Assembly (NCBI RefSeq): GCF_901000735.1
Contig: NC_081544.1
Coordinates: 27,584,095 to 27,648,094, forward strand
DNA: 64,000 nucleotides
Direction: 5' to 3'
Source: Corylus avellana
Lineage: Eukaryota > Streptophyta > Magnoliopsida > Fagales > Betulaceae
In this document: positions 51,708-64,000 of the stretch, piece by piece
Layout: each line of letters starts with the position of its first letter
How positions within the stretch are numbered: the first letter of the stretch is position 1
Position numbers and translations under genes: made by a program
The notes under the pieces: generated by a model
Told to the model about the DNA's origin: nothing
The model's database searches: none
What the model saw: only the letters and a program-made list of their open reading frames with translations

Positions 51708-54700
51708 ATGAAAGTCTCCACTGGAGCGGTTGAAGCTACAGAAGCAGATATTAGGCCAATAAACTCTGAGCTTGTTTCTCAGGAAGAAGTACTTGGGTCG
51801 TTGGAGCAAAAGAATGTTGACCACTCGGTAGAGAGGAAGAAGTCACTGCGAGCCCGTTATTCATATGGCATCATCTTCTTGGTAACAAATCTTATTGCTT
51901 GGTTTGTCCGTGACTATGGGCAAAGGCTTTTACCTCAGCAACATTGTAAGACAATGTTCTTCTCCTCCCACTCCTCCCCACAAACTATATATCTATTTGT
52001 TGTAGATACCTAATATACAGTAACATTGTGAAATGGAGATCTAATGATTCTGTGCTTGCATTCTTTTGCAGATCTAAGAGCTTGTGGAACTGGGGGGCGT
52101 GATTGTTTTCAAACGCTGGGAGTTCTTCGCGTGAGTTTAGGATGTTTTGTATCTTTTTGCTAATAGTATAACATGTATATTACTTGCTTAATGATGAAAT
52201 CTCTTATTTCAGCTAATAGTGATTGCTAGGCTGAGAGCTCTTTTAATTGGACATGATACCTTTCTGAAGTCTATATTCAGTTTGGTTTGCACATAACTAA
52301 TAGTTTTAATGGCAGAATTAATCTTACCTCAACCTGATTCTCTAGACAAAATTGTCTGCTTGAAGTGGTTTAAGGGAAAAATGGGTTTATATTCCAAATT
52401 CCAGGCCTCAAAATCCCAAATCAGAGTTGTGCCCTCCATTTTTTCTGATCTGAGTCTGACCAGAAACAGAAACGGTAAATCACTCAAATGTACTTTCAGC
52501 ATATAATACGAAACACTGGACGATTACATGGTAGTGTGTTATTATTGATTTGTTAGTATAATTTTCCATCTTCATGAATTAGCATCCTTGACACTGAATC
52601 TCAGATATTTTTCTTTTTAATGTTTCTTACAACATGTAAAACAAGGAAATTGTTTGAAGCTCGCAATACTTGGCATTCAAGATGGTGGGCATCTAAGTTT
52701 TTCCTTTTCATCGTATCCGTTGCAGTTCCATTCTTCTTCTCTTCAGACTTTATTCAATTATACGGTATGTTGAACATTATGTTTTGGTCAGAAGAAATTA
52801 TTTTATGAACTTGGGTTTCAGCATGGAGCCATGCATACATGAGTTTGATTCATACTATTAATATCTCATTTCCTCAAAATAACAATAGTCAAAGAAAGAT
52901 AGCTTTAGTTACATACTGGAAGCATGGAAGCATGGAAGCTTCCCCTTTCAGCCCTATGAAAGGGATCCCTTATATGGTTGAATGTTTACCTTTTCCTTTT
53001 AACTTTAAAGCTAGCAGTCTCTTTGCTTGCTCTATCTTGAAAAAAGAAAACAAAAGAAAAAAGATACCAGAATTGACAAGCTTGTTGCTATTTTCTTGCA
53101 GGTGAATTTGCTCGTATTGGTGCAGGGTAATCTTCAGTTCCTTCTGAAATGCTTCTACCTAAAGAAATGAAAATATAGTTAGAAGATATAGGGCCAACAG
53201 TTTATGATGTTTTATCCCAAATTTCTGACTTGATACTGAATTATACCATGAAGGCATAGATGAACACCGTTTTAAATAGAGGTTTCTGGAATTTAAAGTT
53301 CTCAATCATAGCTCCTTTGTGAATCTCAGAAAGGACCAATGAATGGAAGATTGTAAAAGAGAACTCAATTTGTTGGCATTTGTTTCCCTTTTCCTCATAT
53401 TCTCTGAGAATTAAGCAGAGGCAATAGAAAGATAAAAATCTGTTAGATAACTTGTGTACTCCATATTCTCTTATGCTTGATTTTTTTAATGTGCATTTTC
53501 ACTTACATTTATGATTTACATGTTACAGGATTTTTCTCTTCCTCCAACTCATAAGTGTTATCCAGTTCATCAATTGGTGGAATAACTACTGGATGCCTGA
53601 TAAGGAAATGAAGCAAAGGTGCAAACTCTTGCTCGGTGCAAAAGGCTATATTTTATAAGAGTCACTGTTAGGGACCATACGAGTCCATACTGTTGGTGCG
53701 TTTTCTGGTCGTGGAATTTGCTACCCAGTGATTTTTATTTTTATTTTTTTTTATTTTTTATGGCTAAGCTGTGATGAATCCCCTGTACGGCAATGAGGTT
53801 CCTGCAAAACAAAAATAAGGTCAAAGGATCTTCGGTTGGGGCCAAAGACTTTCCGATGTTTTATGCTTAAGTTAGTATCTTTATTTTTAGAGTAAGAAAG
53901 ATATTCAAAATTTGTTTTTCTTTATCCACAAATCACTGTGTGAATGGTGAGAGAGATATATGTGATTTACGGGGGAGAGAGAAGGGTTCAAGAGAGAGGG
54001 AGACAGAGAGACGTGAGAGAGATGGTGATTGTGAGACTAGAGAGAGACTCTCTCTCTCTCTAATAGAGGAAGAAGATCCAAGAGGGGATTGGGAGTTTTT
54101 TTTTGGGAAGGAGAGGGGATTCTTCTCTCCTATCTCCTTTTATCTTCAGGTGCAAAAGTGGTGTGTACATGTATCGCCCAATGAGTGGTGAGAGCAATGT
54201 TGTAAATAGGTGTGAAAAGGAGTGGGGCCCACGGGAGTATATTTTCTCCCCAACACATACCATTAATATCAAAAGCTTAAAATGCTTGGTGCAAACATCT
54301 AGACTCTGTAAGTGCCTTCAGCACATGTATCTAGCTCAGATGCCTAAAGCAAGTGTCCACCTCTTAATTTTGAGAAATTAAGAGCTAGTTGAAATTATAA
54401 CTTATATGCTATAATGTTACTCTAGAGGTTTTTCAAGTTATCATTGTTCCTAGGATATTAAAAGTTCACATAACAGAATTTTAGAAATTAAATGAGCTTC
54501 ATTCAAGGAAAAAAAAAAAAAATTAGCTTTTTAAATTTTCAATCCACTTTTCCATTTTTTGAATTTATGGATAATTTAAATAAGATTTTAATATGTTTTT
54601 TTGACTTACTACTGGCAAGATACAAATCTCGTTAGATGTGTTTAGATTGTTTATGACATGTTTTGGCAGCAAACTATTAATCTCAAGTATTAGATGTGAT

Positions 54701-57700
54701 GTATGGTAATGCCCATACCCTTTTATACATGATTTCCAAAAGCATATTCTATACTTTGATGAATTCAATATATTAATGTCTAGGATAGTTGTCCTTTTTT
54801 TTTTCTTAAAAAAAAAAAGTTGGGCATTTGAAATTGTCATTGAAATTGCTGATAGCATCTTCTTCTATATTTTACAGCTGCTCCCTCGGGTTATTCATGT
54901 CAACGCTTTTCTACATTGCTTCCATATGTGGAATTGTGTTAATGTACCCATTCTATGCCCAAAGACTGTCATGCACACTCAACATATTTTTTATCACATG
55001 GACTGCAATTCTGCTAATTGTGATGATGGTTGTATCCTTGCACTCAAAGGTGCGCCCTTTAGGAATTTCTTTCTAAAGTACCTTCTAACTTTTCCAGTGT
55101 TTCAGTTGGAAAGTGGTCAAATCAATTTCAGATATTTAGTGGGCTTAATGATATCTTTACTTAATCATTCAAATGTTCAATTTTTGACTATTCAATGTAT
55201 TTTCTACAAATTCTCATGTCACACATCACCCTAGTAATATGATTTCTTGCCTGGTTTGGTATGGGATTTTATGTGTTCATATATCATCACTTCCAGCCAT
55301 GCTATTATCGGCAGTTTCAAGTTTATTCTTGTATCATGGTTTTCAAGAGGAAATGGTTCCCCTTTCACCTTGTTTTCTTTAAATGCAACACCAGATTGAT
55401 ATCCAAAATTGCTATTACATGGATGCTTGTTGCAGGTGAACCGAGGTCTTTTATCTTCAGGGATTATGGCTTCTTATGTTGTTTTCCTCTGTTGGTCTGC
55501 AATCAGAAGGTTAGGACTAAATGTCCACATCATGACTCACTGACTTCGATAGTTCAATAAATTTTTTTTTCTCCTGGGAGGGCTAGATTGTATCTCTTTG
55601 CTGTTTTCCATATTCATAGTCTGCTTTAATTACATCATTTAGGATTATATTGATGTCAAAACATGTATCTCTTAAATAAGGCTTTGTCATCATTGCATTG
55701 GGAGTTCCGAGTGATGGTTCCAAAACATATTTGATAGAGAACTCCTTAAGAAGGTTTCCCTGACCATACATGTATTGGGATGTGAAACGTTGATGAAACA
55801 TCTTGGTTCTTTGTATAAGAATACCAGTTTAACTGATGCTTTTAGAAGGTTTCCCTGACTATACCATTTGTCAGATCATACACTTTTTTTATTTTATTTT
55901 TTTAAATCTTGCTTCATTCTGATTGACACATGGCATTTCAGTGAACCTGCCACTGCGGAATGCAACACAAAAAAGCAAGTGAATGGAAATGGTGATTGGA
56001 CCACCATACTTGTAAGTGATTGGACCAAGATGCTCGTAAGAGTTGTGAAACCATTTGTGTCCACTGATTAAATTTTTAATATGCATTGTGGAAAATCCTG
56101 CTTTGGTCTTCTTCTAACTGTTGGAATCTTTCACTATTATGAGAAAATTGTCTCCAGTTTGGCCATTTCTTCACGACTGAATATAATGCATTTGAAGTCA
56201 TATTTTTGGAAAGAACATGATATCTTGCATGCAGACTACATAAACAACAACTAATATCCTTATAACTTACAAAAAAAGAAACTCATCACTCTATATGTTG
56301 GAATATATGAGTAGTTAATATAACATAATTGGACGCAAATGCATTAACTCAAGCTTTTAGGTGAAGTAATGTCCAGATATGTTATATTATGGCCTTATTG
56401 AAAGATTCCTCAAGATGTTAATCTTCCCAATAGCATATAATATAACTATGTAGAGATTTTAGCGAGAGAATACAATAATTGATATGCATATCAGGGTACC
56501 CTTTTTGGAGTGGGCTTCATACTTCTTTATGTACTTAGTTCATTCCCCTGCTTCCTTTAATTTCATACAATTACTTGTTAATTGTTATTGTGAAAAAGTA
56601 GGTACGTATTTTGGAGTTAGCTTCAAGAAAAAAGAAAAAAGAAAAAAGAAAAAAGAAAGATATGCACCTCATTTAAGAATGAAGCCTGGGGGCACAACTA
56701 AACACTCATGTAGATGAAATGCTTCCAATTTTTTTTTTCTTGGTATTTGGAGGAACAAAAATCCATATCCTGTATTGAAATTGTTCTAAAAACCAGAGCC
56801 AACAGCATGAATCAATACATAAACTAAAAGTTTTATTTCATGAAACGTCATAGTTTAATGTGCAGCAAATATAATTGAACCTGTTTCAAGTGCCCTATAG
56901 GACAGAACTGAAAGATTCGAGACATATGAACACTGCAACTATGAATGGCTGTCTGGTAATTGCTGCATCTTAACAATAAAAAATCTGTGTCATGATATTT
57001 ATCTTGTCCTTGATGCATCAAATACTTATACATAGTTGGAAATTTTGCACACATACAAAAAAATAAATAAAAATGGAATGTGAATTAGCTAAACAATATT
57101 TCTTTCCTTGTATGTGTGTCTTGACCTTCCAGAGCTTCCTGATGGCAATATGTGCAATTGTCATGGCAACCTTTTCAACTGGGATTGATTCACAATCATT
57201 TCAGGTGAGTTTCTATTTCTTATTTGATGTCACCAACCCTCAGAGTATGCAATAAGTTAGAAAATTCAGTCATTAGTCACGTCTAGTCAGCAAACTCTGC
57301 CATCTCTCCCTAAAAAGGCATTTTCAGTTGCACTGGTTACTCACTAAAAATGTAATCTATTAAAGTGAAAAGGTCAAACAACTGCAATTTGTTTTTGGAT
57401 GAATAAACAGCTGCAACTTTGTTTCCACCATTTGCATGAGCTAGTTCAAACAATTTTTCTTACAAATTTTGTTTGATTGTTGACAAAAGGCTGGAAACCA
57501 TGTATTAGTGAAGTTCAATCAATATAGAAACTGGAAAACAAAAACAGCATACAATTATATACTCAGGTTGTGGTAAATCATTTTTTTTTTTTTTGGATAT
57601 GAATCCAACAAAATGAATCATGCAAAAGATATCATGTCGTCTTCTCTTTGTCAGCTACCCGAGGATAAATGTGAAATATCTGGGACATCCTTGGGGCAAT

Positions 57701-58651
57701 CTAATCACTCCTTAAGAGTGAGCATTATTGCAATTATGTTTATCTGCCAAGATACTATGAGAATTATTGTTTCTTTCCAGTTTCGCAAAGATAAAGTTCA
57801 ACAGGAGGATGATATTCCTTACAAGTACGGATTTTTCCACCTGATATTCGCCTTTGGGGCCATGTACTTTGCCATGTTATTTATCAGTTGGAACCTAAAT
57901 CACTCAGCCAGGAAGTAAAGAATCTAACTACTCATGCCTCCTGTCATTTAAATCTTTCAATCTACCATCTTTCATATCATATTATGTATATATGCTTATG
58001 CACTTCAGAACAATCAGGTGGAGCATAGATGTTGGCTGGGCAAGTACATGGGTGAAAATAGTCAACGAGTGGTTTGCAGCCACAATATACAGTAAGTAAA
58101 TCCATGTAGATGAAATCCTCTACTATTTTTTTTTTCCTGGGCAAATACAACACAAAAAAAGAAAAGTCAATTGAAAGTACCTGATGCAATGCACTACAAT
58201 TATGCAAGTAGATTCAAGGAAGATATAAACACCAATCTACCGTATATTCTTTTATTGGCAATCACCTTCAATAGCACTCGAAATTTGGTCATTCCACCAA
58301 TGCCAGCTAAAGATTTGACATTAACTGCCATCATTCAAATTACAGTTCCTACTATATGTCATTATTATTACTATTATATGTAAATTACATGTAGAAATTT
58401 AGCTTGGGAAAGAATGACATACTTATTAAATAAACAAGAGATAGAATATAAAAAATTTGGAGCCCGGATTTGGAAAATTTTTGTGAAATAATGATTGACG
58501 CCATCATTCTTTCCTTTCTCTCTTCTTTGCTTATTTACTAATCCATAGTATTTATGCAGTATGGACTTTGATCTCCCCGATTGTGATACAGAAAAAAGTC
58601 AGGGATCATGATGAGCCTGTGCAACAGACAGATGACTCGGCTCTGCCATGA
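51708..58651 (+). CDS. Serine incorporator (SERINC/TMS) family membrane protein, 12 coding exons
   Basis: Exons are 51708-51945, 52072-52148, 52605-52764, 53102-53126, 53529-53618, 54878-55049, 55436-55509, 55942-56011, 57133-57204, 57781-57914, 58018-58091 and 58560-58651. All introns are GT-AG, and 1,278 bp encode 425 residues, the family's usual size. There are about ten hydrophobic segments. Family words include YGIIFLVTNLIAWFVRDYG, GVLRVSLGCFIFFFLMFLTT, GEFARIGAGIFLFLQLISVI, FINWWNNYWMP, NIFFITWTAILLIVMM, LLSSGIMASYVVFLCWSAIR, ATFSTGIDSQSF, DDIPYKYGFFHLIFAFGAMY and WSIDVGWASTWVKIVNEWF. SERINC proteins sit in endomembranes or plasma membrane and have been linked to serine-derived lipid handling; the plant role is not settled. 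Exon 4 is a 25-bp microexon. Confidence 0.94.
53945..54075. repeat. GA/CT-rich low-complexity tract in SERINC intron 5
   Basis: Interrupted GAGAGA runs end in a palindromic GAGAGAGAC / CTCTCTCTC junction near 54043-54060. Confidence 0.7.
56285..56450. mobile_element. Decayed LTR remnant in SERINC intron 8
   Basis: Text such as GTTGGAATATATGAGTAGTT and TATGTTATATTATGGCC resembles the LTR remnant at 12665. The evidence is weak. Confidence 0.3.
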
Positions 58652-59171
58652 TTGGCAATGGAAAATGAAGCTTCCCCCCCACCCCCCTCCCTCCCAAACA
58701 CCTACCTTTGACTTGCTTTAGCTTTTCTCCCTTATTGTATTGTAATAATTCTCTCTGCCTTTGTTATTCTTCAACCAACATAAAGGACAAATAAACATTC
58801 ATGAAAAGAAAGCAAAAATTAAGAGTGGCAATTCTTATTTGCGTGTTGGGTTTGAATCGTATTGATGCATGGGTTTAAGACTATCTATGTCAACTATAAC
58901 CCGAACCATTTAATTAAACGAGTCAAGCTCCTCAACCCTAATCCATTAAGTTCGTATAGGCAAGTCAAGAATTAGATACTTGGTGTTCATTTGCAAATTA
59001 TATGTTATGAGGTGGTTTTGGTTTAGTTGTACCCACTGCACTGAAGTCAGCTTCCAAGAAAGAATATCAAATAAGATGCCCTAAAATGGAATGGTTCACA
59101 CATTCTAATAACACCAGCACAAACCCAACCACTACACCACCTTACCATCACCACAACTCCATATTCATCTC
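58652..59171. other. Intergenic region, SERINC 3' end to the first dirigent gene
   Basis: No gene is present. A C-rich run lies at 58673-58697, within the SERINC 3' untranslated region. Confidence 0.5.
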
Positions 59172-59179
59172 TATATATA
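59172..59179 (+). promoter_or_regulatory. Probable TATA box of the first dirigent gene
   Basis: TATATATA lies 94 bp before the start codon at 59273, a normal plant distance with a short leader. Confidence 0.5.
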
Positions 59180-59272
59180 CTATGGTTTATAGGCATCTCA
59201 TATTCATCCAAAACCCCATATTCTTCTTGATCATAGAAGACCCAAAACACTTACCAATACGAGAAATTCAAG

Positions 59273-60019
59273 ATGTCCAAAGGATCATCAACAGCTTCAT
59301 TTTTCCTCACAATGCTAACTGCACTTGTGCATGTGGGGATGATCATGGCTGCGGTTGACCCCGCAGCGGCCACCGGAAAAGAACCCATTCTTGAACTATA
59401 CATGCACGACATTCTTGGGGGCAATAGCCCTACAGCTAGGCCGATCACTGGCTTGCTAGGCAACATCTACAATGGTCAAGTGCCCTTTGCAAGGCCAATA
59501 GGTTTCATCCCCCCACAAGGTGGGGTTGCTATCCCCAATGCCAATGGTGCAATTCCAACTGTTAATGGTCTCAATGGCTTCCCTTTAGGGAGTGGCTTAG
59601 CTGGTGCAGGAAACGCAAACAATCAGAACCAACCTCAGATCCAACTGGGACCAGATGGACTGGGACTAGGGTTTGGAACCATCACCGTCATCGATGATGT
59701 GCTGACCTCTGCGCCCGAGTTGGGGTCACAGACAATCGGCAAAGCTCAAGGAGTTTACGTGGCGAGCTCGGCAGACGGAACTACACAGATGATGACGTTT
59801 ACAGCCATGATTGAAGGAGGAGAATATGGTGATAGCCTCAACTTCTATGGCATATACAAGATAGGAAGCGCCATGTCATACTTGTCAGTGACTGGCGGTA
59901 CTGGCAAGTTCAAGAATGCAAGTGGTTTTGCCGAGGTGCGATCGCTCATACCACCTGGTCAACATGTCATGGATGGTGCAGAAACATTGCTGAGGATTAC
60001 AGTGCATCTAAGCTACTAA
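59273..60019 (+). CDS. Dirigent protein, ESB1-like long type (copy 1)
   Basis: An intronless frame of 248 residues. The N-terminal signal peptide (about 1-26) ends MIMAAVDPAA and sends the protein to the cell wall. Next come ELYMHDILGGNSPTARPITG (about 40-59), a Gly/Asn/Pro-rich linker (about 75-120), and the dirigent beta-barrel: LGPDGLGLGFGTITVIDD, GKAQGVYVASS, MTFTAMIEGGEYGDSLNFYG, LSVTGGTGKFKNASGFAEVR, ending LLRITVHLSY. Dirigent proteins guide the stereochemistry of phenoxy-radical coupling. The long type with this N-terminal extension includes the Arabidopsis Casparian-strip protein ESB1. The assignment to that subfamily comes from remembered motifs. It is in tandem with the next gene. 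Confidence 0.92.
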   Translation: MSKGSSTASFFLTMLTALVHVGMIMAAVDPAAATGKEPILELYMHDILGGNSPTARPITGLLGNIYNGQVPFARPIGFIPPQGGVAIPNANGAIPTVNGLNGFPLGSGLAGAGNANNQNQPQIQLGPDGLGLGFGTITVIDDVLTSAPELGSQTIGKAQGVYVASSADGTTQMMTFTAMIEGGEYGDSLNFYGIYKIGSAMSYLSVTGGTGKFKNASGFAEVRSLIPPGQHVMDGAETLLRITVHLSY

Positions 60020-61762
60020 GTATGGTGCGAAAATCTGAAGGGAAATGTGAAGTTTTTCTTGAAGGTGTGAACCTGGGCATGATGGTTTTTAAATTTGTCA
60101 ATTTGGTTGAAGTTTGTCAAAATTAATTTTCAAGTTGCTTCAGTTCTTGATTTGTAATACTGTCCCAAGAAAAAAAAAAATAATAATAACAAAAAATAAA
60201 AAAAGAGTTGTTCTGTTGAAATATGGTGGTGGCATGTGGATATAATCCTTGCAAATGTGTTCTCAGCCGTGCTTTTCAAGAAATAATGAAACAAAATGCC
60301 CCATGAAATGAAAAAGTCGAACATCAAAACCTATTGCACCAGCCCACATCAGTATATCTTTCAAGGTGAAATGCCACTGAGCAGAGAAACACTGGGGCAA
60401 CAAAACAAAAATTAAAAGGGAAAACACAACATACATCCTTGTCAAGAAATGTAAATAATCTGGAGATTTCAGTAGCAACTTTAAATTTTTAGTCAACTTA
60501 TTAGTGGTTCTAAATTGCCTTTTTGGTTACAGTTGGAGCCGCAGCTTTGTTTTACAATGAATTCTACATTTCCCTCCGTGAAGAGTTTCCATAATCATCA
60601 ACACCAGATAAAGATTGCAAATTTGCTGAGTAATTACTCAATTTCACCAATTCCAAAAGGTGAAAAGTAGTGTCTGCTTAATTTGATTTCCACTTAAAAT
60701 GTGGTTTCCGAAACCTGTCATCCCTACAAGTCAGGCATGTTCCCGAAACCTTGCTCTCAGCTGGCCTGTATTATGAAGAAAAAGAAAAGAAAAGCTTAAA
60801 TCTTATTTTAAACAGGGAATCATTTCTAGAAACTGATTCAATGGCGCTTGGCATGCTCAAGGTGAATCAGAGCAAAAGGTGCGGAATTGTTCCAGATTAG
60901 CCAAAACTATAGCAGTGATATGATTTTAAACTTTCCCCGTGACTCCTCCACACAACCAAAGAGACCAATGTTAAAGAGACTCTGCCACTTCAATCATTGG
61001 CAAACTCAACGAACATTGATGCGCACACATCCAATGAATTTTGAGCCCATGACTTCATCCTTTACCCTATTTTTATGGAGAGAAGATGCATCATTTTGAG
61101 CTAAAACTCATGGATACTGCAATGCACACTCTTGTTTTTAGTGCTTTCAATGAAAATCTTTACTTATCAATGGAATAGGAAGCGTTGCCTATAACTAAAA
61201 ACTTGTAGACTTACCGTTTGGTCTCCCAAGAGTTCCACAATATCAGCTTCATTACTAGTGTAGACAACCAGCAATTGCAGGGGGTTTGAAGTGCTCAACA
61301 TATCATCAGCTTTGAACCAACGTTATCCCAGCACTCTGTTGCTGCTATTAACCAACCGTGAATCAGCAGCTAGGAAAATACTCCGAAATTTACACGGGTG
61401 GGGTGACAATCAATTCAAATTTGTTGTGAATAAAGTTTGGTGTGGAACCAGCATAGATGAGACCATGCTTCTGCATGCCATATGTAACTTACTTATTTAT
61501 TTATTTTGGTTCCCTTCTAAAAGATCAATAGCTTATACCTAAAACAAATCTAGAGGATTAGATGATCAACAACTAATACACCTAAAGCAAAAATAACTTC
61601 CCATAACTAACATTGCTTCAACAACTGCACCACCTTCTTCCAACAACTCCACCTTAAGCTGGTTATAAGAAGCAAGATCCATAGGCCACTTGCATAATCA
61701 TCCATTAACCTTTAGTTTCAATCCTCAAGGATCCAATAACCCTTGGATATACACACACCAAG
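60020..61762. other. Spacer between the two dirigent genes
   Basis: No gene was recognised in 1.74 kb. The leader just before the second gene (CACACACCAAG before the ATG) is short and AC-rich. Confidence 0.5.
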
Positions 61763-62515
61763 ATGTTCAAGAAATCATCACCATCAATTTTCATTGCAAT
61801 GCTAATTGCAACTGTGCACATGGCAAGAGTCATTGCTGCAGTTGATCCTGCAGCATCCAGCAAAGAAGAACCAGTGCTTGAGTTATACATGCATGACATT
61901 CTTGGAGGCAGTAGCCCTACAGCTAGGCCAATCACTGGCTTGTTAGGTAGCATCTACGACGGTCAAGTGCCCTTTGCGAAGCAGATAGGGTTTGACACTC
62001 CACAAAACGGGGTTGCCATCCCCAATGCCAATGGTGCCATTCCAACCGTTAATGGTGCCACTGGTCTCCCACTAGGAACTGGCTTAACTGGTACTGCTTT
62101 TGCAGGAAATCCAAATGATCAAAACCCACCTCAGATCCAATTGGGGCCTGATGGGTTGGGACTAGGCTTTGGAACGATCACCGTCATTGATGACATATTG
62201 ACCTCCAGTCCGGATTTGGGATCACAAACACTGGGAAAAGCTCAAGGAGTTTATGTGGCAAGCTCTGCAGCTGGGACCACCCAGATGATGGCGTTTACGG
62301 CTATGATGGAAGGAGGGGAATATAATGACAGCCTAAACTTCTATGGAGTATACAAATTTGGGAGTACTGTTTCATATTTGTCAGTGACAGGAGGGACAGG
62401 CAAGTTTAAGAATGCTTATGGGGTTGCGGAAGTACGATCGCTGATACCTCCAGGTCAACATGTCACAGATGGTGCAGAGTCATTGTTGAGGATCACCGTC
62501 CATCTAAAATATTAA
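61763..62515 (+). CDS. Dirigent protein, ESB1-like long type (copy 2)
   Basis: An intronless frame of 250 residues and a clear tandem paralogue of 59273-60019. It shares the same signal peptide layout (MARVIAAVDPAASSKEEP), LELYMHDILGGSSPTARPIT, a Gly-rich linker two residues longer (GTGLTGTAFAGNPNDQNPP), and the beta-barrel words LGPDGLGLGFGTITVIDD, GKAQGVYVASSAAGTTQMM, GGEYNDSLNFYGVYKFG, LSVTGGTGKFKNAYGVAEVR and LLRITVHLKY. The barrel is far more conserved between the two than the signal peptide and linker, which suggests both are functional. The expected location is the cell wall or apoplast, and the partner oxidase is unknown. Confidence 0.92.
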   Translation: MFKKSSPSIFIAMLIATVHMARVIAAVDPAASSKEEPVLELYMHDILGGSSPTARPITGLLGSIYDGQVPFAKQIGFDTPQNGVAIPNANGAIPTVNGATGLPLGTGLTGTAFAGNPNDQNPPQIQLGPDGLGLGFGTITVIDDILTSSPDLGSQTLGKAQGVYVASSAAGTTQMMAFTAMMEGGEYNDSLNFYGVYKFGSTVSYLSVTGGTGKFKNAYGVAEVRSLIPPGQHVTDGAESLLRITVHLKY

Positions 62516-63060
62516 GAATGTATGAGAAAACAGAATGTATGATAAAAATGTATGCTGGTTTGTTTGTGTGGAAGTGAATGTGGGGATGATTAGTATCTAT
62601 TAATGTAAGTTATGCAATTGCTGTAAGTGAAGATAATTAAAAATTGTGTTTCTCTTAGTTGTAATCCTGTCATGACTTCTGAAGTGTTCTGCTTTTGGTG
62701 ATGGCATATGAAAGATGATGTCTTGGTACTAGATTCCCCTACTAGGGGTACAATTGCTATTATTATTATAGATAATCGAGATATCATTAAAAGTGCAACA
62801 CGCCGCAGGTACGCATGAAGTATAATCATGATAACTAAGCATCAAGGAAAAACAAGTATAGTTGTTGAGTAATGAAGAACAAAGACTTGAGCTCCACCAA
62901 AGCTGCCTACAATTCTCATGAAACAAAACTAATTCAGCAGCTCTATTTCCAAACAAAAATGTGTAGCAGCAAACACACTGACCAATTACAAATATGGGCG
63001 CTATACACTCGTCTATCAGGTCTAGTGATAGTCAACATACCATATTTACGGCTCCCCCAT
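62516..63060. other. Convergent 3' region, dirigent copy 2 and THIM
   Basis: No gene is present. Dirigent copy 2 (plus) and the thiazole kinase (minus) end facing each other. Confidence 0.5.
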
Positions 63061-64000
63061 CTACCGTGACAAGCTGGTTATGTTAACGCGAGAAAGAACA
63101 TCAGCCTCATCAAGCCCATAGAGCGAATCTATCAAGTGCATTCGCAATGTGGCCGGACCCTTGGCCATGTTCATTCCCATCTCACCGGCAACCCCAAATA
63201 TGGATAAGGCCGAAGCTGTTGCTTCAAAAGCATTTACAGGATCAACAGCAACAAAGGCAGCAATGAGGGCAGTGACTGAACATCCTGTTGCTGTAATTCT
63301 TTGCATCATGGGCACCCCATTGTGAGCACCTACAACTCTCTCCCCATCTGTAACAATGTCAACAGCTCCAGACACTGCAACTATGGCACCACTTGCTTGA
63401 GCCAACGACTTTGCAGCTTCCACTGCATCAATTGACTCGTGAGAACTGTCTACACCCTTGAAAGCAAATATTTATTAATTCTTAATATTAAGTATTTTAT
63501 CAAGTAGATTTTCAAAGTATATGTTAATCTAATAAAATTATTTATCGTTTTCGCGATCACCAATTATGCTAAACCTCCAACAGAACAAAGCAAAATCATC
63601 GTATTCTTTAACTGAATTACCTTAGTGGGTCCGACAGAAGCCTTGGAGAGCGCGATGATCTCGGAGGCATTTCCTCGGATAACGCAAGGCTTAAGCTCCA
63701 CAAGCTCCAAGCAAGCCCTTAACCGGAAACCGGAAGCTCCGGCAGCAACGGGATCAAGAACCCACGGCTTGCCGGACTTACACGCCAACTCGGCGGCAGC
63801 CTTCATGGCCGGTAGCCAGTTGGGGGAGAGTGTGCCCACGTTTACGCAGAGCGCGTGGGTGTGAGGGGTGAAGTCCGGGATCTCCTCCACGGAGTGGATC
63901 ATCGCCGGCGATGCTCCCGCGGATAGGAGCGTGTTGGCCATCAGATCCATGGAGACGAAGTTGGTGATGCATTGGATGAGCGGTGATTGGCTTCGGATTG
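63061..64000 (-). CDS. THIM: Hydroxyethylthiazole kinase (ThiM), 5' end beyond the window
   Basis: The minus-strand exon running from the right edge to 63621 and the exon 63456-63061 join at a phase-0 GT-AG intron, giving at least 257 residues, so only roughly 10-20 N-terminal residues are missing. Family marks in order are SPLIQCITNFVSMDLMANTL, SAGASPAMIHS, CVNVGTLSPNWLPAM, PWVLDPVAAGASGFR, IRGNASEIIALS, the anion-hole and catalytic segment QRITATGCSVTALIAAF, and GEMGMNMAKGPATLRMHLID. The enzyme phosphorylates 4-methyl-5-(2-hydroxyethyl)thiazole with ATP for thiamine salvage (EC 2.7.1.50). All motifs look intact. Confidence 0.94.

Noticed and set aside
53940..54272. Arg/Glu-rich frame in SERINC intron 5
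   Set aside because: It is translated GA repeat inside an intron of a well-supported gene.

Overview
This is nuclear DNA from a flowering plant, most likely a woody eudicot. The evidence is intron-rich genes with GT-AG splice sites, plant-only families (wall-associated kinase, CYP79, dirigent proteins), AT-rich spacers and many plant-type mobile elements. There are five runs of N (14046-14625, 18664-18683, 19365-19384, 32626-32725, 39294-39393). The two 100-N runs look like scaffold joins of unknown size. I could not name the species.

Left third (1-21.3 kb): a defence-type cluster. It holds the 3' end of a wall-associated-kinase-like (WAKL) gene, a CYP79 fragment, a hAT-type element, a complete three-exon WAKL gene (4595-8928), a broken CYP79 copy (16555-20352) whose second exon is split by a 1,967-bp LTR retroelement, and a small WAKL remnant. 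WAKL receptors sense cell wall or ligands at the plasma membrane. CYP79 enzymes turn amino acids into aldoximes, the entry step to cyanogenic glucosides and related defence compounds. Neighbourhood does not show that the two act together.

Middle (22.4-42.5 kb): a four-exon F-box gene on the plus strand converges with a three-exon gene for complex I subunit NDUFA13 (GRIM-19) on the minus strand. Between the two 100-N gaps lies a 6.6-kb piece (32726-39293) that is an inverted copy of roughly 9.6-20.5 kb. It carries a nearly complete CYP79 with one frameshift and an altered ExxR motif. The sequence on the far side of that piece (39394-41936) repeats 29489-32031 with no difference seen, including NDUFA13 exon 1. 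This points to a scaffold overlap or a very recent duplication.

Right third (43.3-64 kb): mostly single-copy housekeeping genes. They are mitochondrial chaperonin CPN60/HSP60 (18 exons), a serine incorporator (SERINC/TMS) membrane protein (12 coding exons), two tandem intronless dirigent genes of the ESB1-like type, and hydroxyethylthiazole kinase (thiamine salvage), which runs off the right edge.

The most notable structure is the CYP79 inverted pair. The two copies share a non-canonical GC-AG intron and an upstream foldback hairpin, and they serve as each other's empty or filled site for several insertions, so target-site duplications can be read directly.
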